A stretch of 6,926 nucleotides of DNA from JBCCBI01 sp039034155 (GTDB lineage: Bacteria > Deinococcota > Deinococci > Deinococcales > Trueperaceae), in NCBI GenBank assembly GCA_039034155.1, contig JBCCBI010000298.1, positions 1-6,926 of the forward strand. The letters are read 5' to 3'. The notes under the pieces are model-generated. The model was not told where the DNA came from. It was given only the letters and a program-made list of their open reading frames with translations, and did no database searches. This document shows, one piece after another, positions 1-6,766 of the stretch. Position numbers and translations under genes: made by a program. Numbering within the stretch: the stretch's first letter is position 1; each line of letters starts with the position of its first letter.

Positions 1-29
1 AGGTAAGACGCTTTTATCCTCTCAATGTA

Positions 30-2033
30 CTATGAGCTAACACGGACATCACCTAGCTCGAGCGCGTCCACTTGCAGCTCACCACGATCTAAAACAACCA
101 TGCCAAACCCCATGCTAGAGATGGTGACGGTAGTTGTTGGGGTGGTTAGTTTGAGTGGGCTTGGTTCATCCCCGTGATACGCAGCCACAAACAAGTCACG
201 TTCAGGGCTAGCGTAAAGCCATGCTGAGGCGGGGTTACACTCGAGCGTTGCACCATTACACTCAACTAACCCAGTGGCATTTTGTTGGGCAAAGGGTGCC
301 TCGAGCATCGGCCAGTCAAGCTCACCTGCGTGGGTCCAACGGCGCTTTAACTGCCACTGCATCAAATCAACTTCGATGCCAAGTTCCTCACCGTCTCGAG
401 CGTAAGAGACGGACCAGCACCGTTCTTGCTGCCCTGCTTTTTGTTTACCTGCAAAGGTAAACGCATCCGCTGTGTCATCTGTAAATGTGCCGGAGAGGAT
501 GTGGTCTCGGAAGGCTCGAGCATCCACGTAATCTGTGCGCTTGGCTACTTCCATATAGATGCCACATTGCACTTTACCCTTGTGAAAAAAGTGCGGCCAG
601 TCAAGTTCCCAAAATGATTTGTTTGACCCCAAGTAGTTATATAGGTCAAGAACAAGGTCACCACCTCGCTCAACAAGTCGCATGGGTCGGGTTTTACCAA
701 GTTGTGTTCGGGTGAGGGGTTTGATAGCGATGTACACCTCACTGATGGTAATGATTACAAGCTCATCACCATCACTTTCAAAGGTGTTTGAGGGTACGTG
801 TTTACCGTCTAACCAAACTTCATCCACCTTGTCAGCACCTGAGACAATGAAACTCAACTTAGCACTGTTGATGACGGCGGGTCGGGCAAGTGTATACAGC
901 CCAATCGCTTTATTCGCGTGCTGTACACCATAAAACATGCCTTCATCAACAATGTTGCGTGACTTGCTGCGGTCGGTTGCGTGGTAGAAGTCGCCCAGCC
1001 ATTTTTCATTGGTTAAGTACCGCGTGTAAACAACCCCCGGCTTGGCGGATGTGGGGCAGGTGTAGTGCAAGCTAATCACATTGGATTGACCGCTGTACTC
1101 TTTGCTGGACACACCAAACGCAAACTCGGGGGTTTGGTAGGTTGTTAAGGCTAGCTGCTGGTCTGCTGAGGCTGTTTCGGTGACTTCAAACTGGGGCGGC
1201 TGGGAGTTGAGGACATCTTCTAACCATGCAGGTAAGATATCTTCGTTTAACCATGTTTGGACAAGCTCCAATTCGGGCGGCGTTTCACACAAAATAGAAG
1301 GATGATACGCCCGACTATGCGGTCCTGCCCAACGACCAGTACCTTTGTGGATATGCATAAACGCACTGAGTCCTAGCCGTGCTAGCGCCGTTCTGGCACG
1401 AATAACGGTTGCTTCGTCGGGCACATAGTCAGCAATGCGCTTGAGCGCTTTGAGGCAAATAGCCGTGTAGGTGGGGCTGTTGTGTTCAAAAGTTGTGCCA
1501 TTACTGTCTGTAAAGCGTAACCAGTCTACAAGTTTGTGCTGCCCTCGAGCCCGAATATCGGGATCATCTAGCAGTTCACCTCCCAAGCAGGTATTCATGA
1601 TGTCTAGCAAGGCAATATTGCTGTAGGCGACGAGCACATCTAGCTTGGCAACCTCTGCTAATCCTAAACGAATCGCCTCAAGTACCTTTGTTTGAGTTGG
1701 TTTTGCTAGGCGGGCGCGATTCTGTAGCATCATAGGAATAAGATATTCCAAGCAAAACTCAACCGCGTTTAAGTCTTGGACAACATCGTCTTCTAACATC
1801 CAGTAGAAATTGCCTACATGCGGGTCATTCACATCACGTTCTTGACAGCCCAAGACAACCCCGAGTACTTTTTCAGCTAGCTCTAAATCTTGGTCTGTGC
1901 CGTTGGCCACAAGTTGCGCTGCAAACGCAGCACCTTTACGCGATTCGTGGAAGATGCCGTTGTCGGTGATGTTTTTGAGTAAATAGGTTTGTGGGTTGTA
2001 GCTATCTGGTAGGGCTAGGGGCCTCGTCGTCAT
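30..2033 (-). CDS. Uncharacterised toroid/beta-sandwich protein, polysaccharide lyase-like (667 aa)
   Basis: I do not recognise a named family. Residues 1 to about 280 are rich in regularly spaced helices, as in an alpha/alpha-toroid. Residues from about 290 to the end are mostly beta-like with many aromatic and Gly/Asp turns, as in the C-terminal sandwich of heparinase II/III-type proteins. Conserved-looking clusters suited to an active-site cleft are FYWMLEDD (76-83), FEHNSPTY (182-189), GRWAGPHSRAYHP (233-245) and the stretch RYLTNEKWLGDFYHATDRS (338-356). No signal peptide or membrane segment is seen, so it should be cytoplasmic, which is unusual for a polysaccharide lyase. The ATG at 2033 is preceded by GAAAGG five bases upstream. 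It ends in TAG and lies 92 bp after the hyuAB-like gene, probably in its operon. The coding call is very secure; the fold is an inference, and substrate and reaction are unknown. Confidence 0.9.
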   Translation of the reverse strand: MTTRPLALPDSYNPQTYLLKNITDNGIFHESRKGAAFAAQLVANGTDQDLELAEKVLGVVLGCQERDVNDPHVGNFYWMLEDDVVQDLNAVEFCLEYLIPMMLQNRARLAKPTQTKVLEAIRLGLAEVAKLDVLVAYSNIALLDIMNTCLGGELLDDPDIRARGQHKLVDWLRFTDSNGTTFEHNSPTYTAICLKALKRIADYVPDEATVIRARTALARLGLSAFMHIHKGTGRWAGPHSRAYHPSILCETPPELELVQTWLNEDILPAWLEDVLNSQPPQFEVTETASADQQLALTTYQTPEFAFGVSSKEYSGQSNVISLHYTCPTSAKPGVVYTRYLTNEKWLGDFYHATDRSKSRNIVDEGMFYGVQHANKAIGLYTLARPAVINSAKLSFIVSGADKVDEVWLDGKHVPSNTFESDGDELVIITISEVYIAIKPLTRTQLGKTRPMRLVERGGDLVLDLYNYLGSNKSFWELDWPHFFHKGKVQCGIYMEVAKRTDYVDARAFRDHILSGTFTDDTADAFTFAGKQKAGQQERCWSVSYARDGEELGIEVDLMQWQLKRRWTHAGELDWPMLEAPFAQQNATGLVECNGATLECNPASAWLYASPERDLFVAAYHGDEPSPLKLTTPTTTVTISSMGFGMVVLDRGELQVDALELGDVRVSS

Positions 2034-2125
2034 GGATGCCTTTCATGGCACGTGAAACTGGGAGAAGGGGAGAAAGGGGATAATGTTAGATGCAAAGTGG
2101 GTATCACACCATCGTGTAGTACTAC
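2034..2125 (-). other. Intergenic spacer between hyuAB-like and 667-aa genes
   Basis: This 92-bp gap holds a 10-bp perfect palindrome, GTAGTACTAC (2116-2125), directly after the hyuAB stop. It also holds a purine-only tract on the plus strand (2060-2080) with G runs of 3, 4 and 4. No stem-loop followed by a T run is visible, so I see no intrinsic terminator and favour read-through from the upstream gene. A separate weak promoter cannot be excluded, but no convincing -35/-10 pair is seen. Confidence 0.5.
2039..2044 (-). promoter_or_regulatory. Ribosome binding site of the 667-aa gene
   Basis: On the minus strand GAAAGG stands five bases before the ATG at 2033. It is weaker than the AAAGGAG sites of the two upstream genes, which fits lower expression. 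An ATG eight bases further upstream is out of frame, so the start at 2033 is preferred. Confidence 0.55.
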
Positions 2126-5100
2126 TCAAACAAGCTCATCTGCTAACTGGCTAACTTCGACGCCGTAGTGCTCGAGGGCGTGCTCTGGACTAATCACACC
2201 ATTGGCAATGTCTTGCATGATTTTGTGACGGGGACGCTCGAGGGGGTTGCCCACACCGCCCCCACCAGCCGTAAAGACACGCACCCACTCACCTTGCTGA
2301 AGCGTCACTGGGTCTTCGTCTTGGGGTTTGCCCATCACTTCAACTTTAGCAGGTGCGCCCGGTAGACCGTCTGCTAAGCCAAGGGGTGGGTTCTGAATAA
2401 AATTAGGGCGAAAGCCTAGTGTCAATGGCGTTGCTGACAGTGAGGTGATGGTAACCACTTGCCCACAACCACCGCGTTCACGCCCGGGACCTGCAGAATC
2501 TTGCACCATAGCGCGGTCCACCCGAATAGGGAAGAGGGTTTCCGCAACTTCGGTGGCAATCATGGTGCAGTTGGTTGGGTAGACCGTGCAGTGCCACCCG
2601 TCGCGCCCACCCGTTGCGCCCATGCCACCTTTGGGCATGAACGTCATTTGTAAATAGCTGCCGTCTTCTCGCTGGCCCATGAGTCTAAAGATGATGTTGT
2701 GACCGCAACCAGCTTGGACAAGTTCAGGAACGGCCTCAGCTAGAGCCGCGTTCACGAGCGTGCTGATGTGAATGCCTGTGCGAGTCCTTGCAAAGACAGG
2801 CACAGGTGCGTGCGCGTTTAAGATACAGCCGTCAGGGGCGCTTACACGAATGGGGCTAAACTGCGGACCAATGTTGGGAACGGCTGGTGCGAGCATGTAC
2901 TGCATGGCATAAATGGCATCTGCCAGTGTGTAAGAGATCGGCACGTTGATAGCCTGGCGGGGGCGTTGGGCGTCGCTGCCTGCAAAGTCAAGTAGTAGCT
3001 CATCATCTTGCATGGTGGCGGTGAGGGCAAGGTGAATGGGCTTTTGCATCTCCTCGTCACCCTCGAGAATCCCGTCAGCAACAAGTTCAGCTTGGTAAGT
3101 GCCAGGGTTAATCATCTTGAGACGCGATAAAAAGGCATCGCTGGCGCGGTTACTGATGTCATCGGCAATGCGCTCGAGGTTAAGTTGCGGGCTAGCCTCT
3201 AACAGATTGAGTAACCGACTGCGAATCACCTCAATAGCGGTGCGCATGGCTTGAATGTCACCAATCACCATCTCTGGAGAACGAGTGTTAGCACGGATGA
3301 TGGCATCAACTGAAGTATTGAGCTTGCCCTTTTCGTAAAGTTTGCAGGGCGGTAGCATCAAGCCCTCTTCGTGAATGTCCCAGGCGCGAAAATCGCCCAT
3401 GGTGCCACCGATGTCAGCTACGTGAACAATGGTGCCGATAAACGCAATCAACTCACCATTTACAAAGACAGGGGCAATAAGTGCTACATCTGACTTGTGA
3501 CCCGCACCTAGCCAAGGGTCGTTCGTCATGAGGATGTCGCCATCATAAAAGTCACTGCGGTCGTACATGGCGGTGACGAGCGCAATCGTGCGCGGCATAC
3601 AGGTCACAAACAAGGGCATACATGTCGTGGGCATGGCGATGCATCGCCCTTGAGGGTCAGCAACAACTAACGAGTAGTCTTTGCCATCGCGAACAGCACT
3701 CGAGAACGCTGTCTTGAGTAACGCCTGATCCGCTTCATCCGCAATGCTGCGAAGACGCGCCATGATGATCTCGAGGTCAATGGGGCTTAGGTCAGACGTT
3801 TGACTATCTGTCTGGACGCTCGAGGCTAGTTTGGGTACACTCATCAGCAACGCATCATCTTCACTAAGCGTCAGCGTGCCACCTTGCCCCACAGCAAAGG
3901 TTGTGTGCGGCGCTTCAACCAGTAAGGGGCCATTGACAGTGACACCAACTTGCAGGTCGTCAAGGGTGATGACGGGTGTTTCGAGCCATCCCCCTTCGCT
4001 AAACCAGACTTGTCGATGTCGCTGAGAGCTTGGGGAAATGCCCTCTGCAGTCTCAGAAGTAGTCGCGAGTTTGGGTTCAGGTCCTTGAGCCACTACGCGG
4101 CAGGCGCGAATCTCAATGGCACCTTCTTGCTCGTGACCGTAGCGTGTGGTGTAGGTTTGGATGAAAGCTTGCTCGAGCTGGTTTGCGTCAAGTTGCTGAA
4201 TGTCCTCCAACTCAACTTGGATATCATAGCCTTGTCCGCGGTAGCGCATGTCTAACGCATAGCGCCAACAGATATTATGCGCGTCCACGTTTGCAGACGC
4301 AAGGGCAGCGCCCGCGTGGGCTTTTAGGTCATCAAATACTTTTTGTAAGTCGGGTTCAGACACACTAGCTAGGGAAGAGACAAAACTTTGCACGCGCTCG
4401 AGGCCCACCTGTGCCGTCAAAAACCCAAATGCAGACAGCACACCTGCCCGTTTCGGCAAATAAACTTGGGTGATGCCCAAATGCTGCGCCATGTCGAACG
4501 CATGTAAGGGTGCTGCGCCACCAAACGCCATCATTAAATACTCGCGCGGGTCATCCCCTTGTTCGGTGACGTGAAGTTGCGCTGCTTGGGCCATAGTTTC
4601 CGTAACGATGCGGCGGATGCCAATGGCGACATCTTCAGGATTTAAGCCGCTAGCACTGGCAACGTGTCCAAGCGCTTCTTTGGCGCGCACGCGGTCAAGC
4701 GCGAGACCGCCCGCTAAGGTGACATCATCTGAAAGGTAGCCTAAAAAGAGGTTGGCGTCCGTCACGGTGGGGTCGGTGCCGCCTTGGCCGTAACAAGCTG
4801 GGCCGGGATCTGCACCAGCACTGTGCGGGCCCACGTTAAGTAGACCCAGATCGTTCAACCAACCGATGCTACCGCCACCCGCGCCAATCTCGAGCATGTG
4901 AATGCTCGGTACTTTAACCGTAGTACCGCTGCCCGGTTTGTTGCGGTGAACGCGGCCAATTTCAAACGACGCGCTGCGGCTGGGGTTGCCGTCTTTGAGC
5001 AGGCATAGTTTTGCTGTTGTTCCGCCCATATCGAAGGCTAGTACACGTTTTGCTGAGGCTGATGATGTATCAGGCGTTGATGTGCCCTCGTGTGCCATAT

Positions 5101-5950
5101 GTTGTTTGGCTAAATACCCCACAGCGAGTGCGCCTGCGGCCGGGCCGGACTCGAGCAAACGAATGGGCGCGTGCAACGTAGCCTCTACCGACGCAAGCCC
5201 GCCATCTGACCACATCAAATAAAACGGCCCGCCGTGACCAGCATCTTGTAATGCTATCTGTAAGGTTGCCAAGTAGCCTTCAGCAATGGGTTGAATGTAG
5301 GCGTTGGCGGCCGCCGTGGTCATGCGTTCAAACTCACCAAGTTCAGGTGCAACGTCCGAAGATAAGGTGATGTAGAGATTTAGACCCATCTCACGAGCCA
5401 GGTCACGCACGCGCCGCTCGTGGCTTGGGTCGGCGTAGCTGTGCATCAAACAAACTGCTACGGCAGTCACGCCATCATCAGCTAAGTCTTGTAAGGTTTG
5501 GCGAATTTCGGTGTCATTTGCAGCTTGGTGAATTTTGCCGCCCGCCACCATGCGGGCGCTCAAACCTTTGCGGCTTTGGCGGGGGACGAGTGGGTCGGGG
5601 CGCTCGAGCAACCTGTCATACGGGTCATAGCGGTTGCCTTTACCTGTTTCTAAAATATCGGTTGCACCTGTGTTAGTAATCAGCCCAATATCTTGCCCAC
5701 GCCGTTCAATTAACGCGTTGGTAATGAGCGTGGTGCCGTGGATGATGACCGCCTCAGCTAAATCCGCAGAGGTAAGACCAGCGTCCCTAAGCAATTCCTG
5801 CACACCTTGTAAGATGGCTTTGGTGGGTTCAGAAGGTGTGGTGAGGATTTTATTTTCGACCAGCTTGCCCTGTTCCGGCAAGTACGCCACCAAATCCGTA
5901 AACGTGCCCCCCACGTCTATACCGATGCGGATGGGGTTTATGTGTGTCAT
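2126..5950 (-). CDS. Fused hydantoinase/5-oxoprolinase (HyuA-HyuB in one chain, 1274 aa)
   Basis: Members of this family couple ATP hydrolysis to opening of a cyclic amide (5-oxoproline, hydantoins, caprolactam) or to carboxylation of ketones. The HyuA half (1 to about 700) has the actin-like ATPase signatures DVGGTFTD (12-19), HGTT (71-74), FDMGGTTAK (306-314), EIGAGGGS (354-361), SAGADPGPACYG (377-388) and TDAN (397-400). A Ser/Thr-rich linker at about 700-719 leads to the HyuB half, which begins DLSPIDLEI at 720 and carries NDPWLGAGHKSD (810-821) and GGGGVGNP near the C-terminus. Bacterial HyuA and HyuB are usually separate chains; the fused form and length match eukaryotic 5-oxoprolinase. 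The start at 5950 is chosen over an in-frame ATG at 6025. AAAGGAGA precedes it at good spacing, the family begins just before this DxGGTFTD motif, and the longer form would overlap the upstream gene with 25 unrelated residues. The substrate cannot be told from sequence alone. Confidence 0.96.
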   Translation of the reverse strand: MTHINPIRIGIDVGGTFTDLVAYLPEQGKLVENKILTTPSEPTKAILQGVQELLRDAGLTSADLAEAVIIHGTTLITNALIERRGQDIGLITNTGATDILETGKGNRYDPYDRLLERPDPLVPRQSRKGLSARMVAGGKIHQAANDTEIRQTLQDLADDGVTAVAVCLMHSYADPSHERRVRDLAREMGLNLYITLSSDVAPELGEFERMTTAAANAYIQPIAEGYLATLQIALQDAGHGGPFYLMWSDGGLASVEATLHAPIRLLESGPAAGALAVGYLAKQHMAHEGTSTPDTSSASAKRVLAFDMGGTTAKLCLLKDGNPSRSASFEIGRVHRNKPGSGTTVKVPSIHMLEIGAGGGSIGWLNDLGLLNVGPHSAGADPGPACYGQGGTDPTVTDANLFLGYLSDDVTLAGGLALDRVRAKEALGHVASASGLNPEDVAIGIRRIVTETMAQAAQLHVTEQGDDPREYLMMAFGGAAPLHAFDMAQHLGITQVYLPKRAGVLSAFGFLTAQVGLERVQSFVSSLASVSEPDLQKVFDDLKAHAGAALASANVDAHNICWRYALDMRYRGQGYDIQVELEDIQQLDANQLEQAFIQTYTTRYGHEQEGAIEIRACRVVAQGPEPKLATTSETAEGISPSSQRHRQVWFSEGGWLETPVITLDDLQVGVTVNGPLLVEAPHTTFAVGQGGTLTLSEDDALLMSVPKLASSVQTDSQTSDLSPIDLEIIMARLRSIADEADQALLKTAFSSAVRDGKDYSLVVADPQGRCIAMPTTCMPLFVTCMPRTIALVTAMYDRSDFYDGDILMTNDPWLGAGHKSDVALIAPVFVNGELIAFIGTIVHVADIGGTMGDFRAWDIHEEGLMLPPCKLYEKGKLNTSVDAIIRANTRSPEMVIGDIQAMRTAIEVIRSRLLNLLEASPQLNLERIADDISNRASDAFLSRLKMINPGTYQAELVADGILEGDEEMQKPIHLALTATMQDDELLLDFAGSDAQRPRQAINVPISYTLADAIYAMQYMLAPAVPNIGPQFSPIRVSAPDGCILNAHAPVPVFARTRTGIHISTLVNAALAEAVPELVQAGCGHNIIFRLMGQREDGSYLQMTFMPKGGMGATGGRDGWHCTVYPTNCTMIATEVAETLFPIRVDRAMVQDSAGPGRERGGCGQVVTITSLSATPLTLGFRPNFIQNPPLGLADGLPGAPAKVEVMGKPQDEDPVTLQQGEWVRVFTAGGGGVGNPLERPRHKIMQDIANGVISPEHALEHYGVEVSQLADELV

Positions 5951-5955
5951 CTCAA

Positions 5956-5963
5956 TCTCCTTT
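5956..5963 (-). promoter_or_regulatory. Ribosome binding site deciding the hyuAB-like start
   Basis: AAAGGAGA on the minus strand ends five bases before the ATG at 5950 and shares bases with the TAA stop of the dsbA-like gene (5962-5964). This arrangement suggests translational coupling and rules out the longer 6025 start. Confidence 0.85.
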
Positions 5964-6606
5964 AAGCAGGCGGGCGCGGACGTTTCAGGGTTTGCAAGTA
6001 AGGATAGGTTGTGAGCATCTTGCAATAATCTTGAAATAAGCTGATGGCTTCAGCTTCACTGTTTGGCAGTTGGCTGATGCGGAGGTAAGCGAGATGATCT
6101 TCGCCCTCAGATTCAAAGTGAAAGGTCGGTGTGCCAAAAACATGATGTGATTTGGCGTCTTGATGTTCGCGAGCTAGGGTTTGGCGGTGTTCAGGGTTGT
6201 TGAGGTCTTGCTCGAGCTTCCCCGCATCCAACCCCACATCCGCCGCAAGTTGCAAAAGCGTTTTGAGGTCAAACGGCTTTTTATCTTGATGGAAACTACG
6301 AAATATCGCTAGACGCAAGTCCTCTTCTTTGCTAGCATCCTGCGCATTACCTGAAATAGACACCAAAAACGGCAAAAGCCCCCAACCCCCACGCTGCTCG
6401 CCTGCCCGTGCCGCGTCATCTAGGGGATGTTCACACAGTTTACTGTCAGGGTCATCACCTGCCTTGGGATTGTAATTGGTTTGCCACAAACTGAAATGAT
6501 GCCATTCAAACGTGAGATCTAAGGGCCCTGCAATTATTGCTGCCAACTCTGCGCCCCGCCAAGCGTAAGGGCATTGATAGTCAAAGTACACACGAACTTT
6601 ATCGAT
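5962..6606 (-). CDS. DsbA/FrnE-type thioredoxin-fold protein with CPYA site, probable ATC start (214 aa)
   Basis: The protein opens with a short beta strand (VRVYFDY) followed by CPYAWRG, the active-site position of the DsbA/2-hydroxychromene-2-carboxylate isomerase clan. A long helical insertion follows, then FGTPTF, whose proline (residue 160, counting the ATC as 1) is the expected cis-Pro facing the site. No signal peptide is present, so it acts in the cytoplasm. The second active-site cysteine is replaced by alanine (C12-P-Y-A15), so a two-cysteine disulphide exchange is not possible at this site. A one-cysteine or glutathione-type reaction is possible. The best ribosome site (6614-6620) points to codon ATC at 6604-6606, giving (M)DKVRVYFDY. 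The first conventional start, GTG at 6589-6591, lies 22 bases beyond that site and would cut into beta strand 1. It is the first gene of the operon. Confidence 0.9.
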   Translation of the reverse strand: MDKVRVYFDYQCPYAWRGAELAAIIAGPLDLTFEWHHFSLWQTNYNPKAGDDPDSKLCEHPLDDAARAGEQRGGWGLLPFLVSISGNAQDASKEEDLRLAIFRSFHQDKKPFDLKTLLQLAADVGLDAGKLEQDLNNPEHRQTLAREHQDAKSHHVFGTPTFHFESEGEDHLAYLRISQLPNSEAEAISLFQDYCKMLTTYPYLQTLKRPRPPA

Positions 6607-6766
6607 AGTTATTCTCCTTTAGACGAGTGAGGCTATCATCTTGTTTTATCCGATTTAGTCAGCATCAAATAACAAGTTTGTAGAGGTCTCGGACAATACC
6701 TGATGTCGTGAACGTAGTCGACGATGGAGAATAAGCACGTTCTCGAGAAGCCTCAATTATGGATAT
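6607..6766 (-). promoter_or_regulatory. Non-coding leader upstream of the operon, probable promoter region
   Basis: No coding frame of credible length is seen here and the base composition is AT-richer than the genes. The minus strand offers TTGTTA (6669-6674) followed after 18 bases by GGATAA (6645-6650), a weak sigma-70-like pair with GATAAA as the alternative -10. The arms CTTGTT and AACAAG (6640-6645 and 6671-6676) form a 6-bp inverted repeat around it. A 10-bp palindrome TTCTCGAGAA lies at 6740-6749. That the operon promoter sits here is likely from position; the exact boxes are tentative. Confidence 0.35.
6614..6620 (-). promoter_or_regulatory. Ribosome binding site of the dsbA-like gene
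   Basis: AAAGGAG on the minus strand lies seven bases before ATC (6604-6606), which is ideal spacing. An in-frame stop TAA overlaps the start of this motif (6619-6621), so translation cannot begin further upstream. The candidate starts left in frame are ATA, ATC and GTG. Confidence 0.75.

Larger units (their letters stand above)
57..6747. repeat. Dispersed palindromic word CTCGAG, 20 copies
   Basis: Copies start at 57, 240, 300, 395, 515, 1544, 2171, 2237, 3062, 3173, 3699, 3770, 3819, 4172, 4397, 4889, 5150, 5603, 6211 and 6742. Relative to the genes, 14 read as Leu-Glu, three as Ala-Arg (GCT CGA G..), two as Ser-Ser (..C TCG AG.), and one is intergenic. An even-composition sequence of this length would have about 1.7. 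None lies in the purH fragment. Confidence 0.85.

Noticed and set aside
1..29. GAGAGGA on the minus strand after the 667-aa gene, as a ribosome site for a further gene
   Set aside because: No start codon lies at suitable spacing before the window ends, so a next gene cannot be supported.
2116..2125. Palindrome after the hyuAB stop as a terminator
   Set aside because: The 10-bp palindrome has no loop and no following T run.
2083..2154. Short plus-strand ORF (ATG at 2083, 23 codons) preceded by a GGAG-like purine tract
   Set aside because: The purine tract explains the apparent ribosome site, most of the frame overlaps the end of hyuAB antisense, and the peptide has no recognisable feature.
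5634..6014. 126-codon open frame on the plus strand opposite hyuAB
   Set aside because: It is the antisense shadow of a strongly conserved coding region, with no ribosome site or family resemblance.
5951..6025. 25-residue N-terminal extension of the hyuAB-like protein from an ATG at 6025
   Set aside because: It overlaps the end of the dsbA-like gene, lacks family similarity, and a strong ribosome site serves the ATG at 5950.
6655..6756. Open minus-strand frame of 34 codons starting TTG, with CTCGAG read as Leu-Glu; possible tail of a lost upstream gene
   Set aside because: A TAA stands directly before it, no ribosome site or recognisable motif is seen, and the frame is not open to the purH break point.
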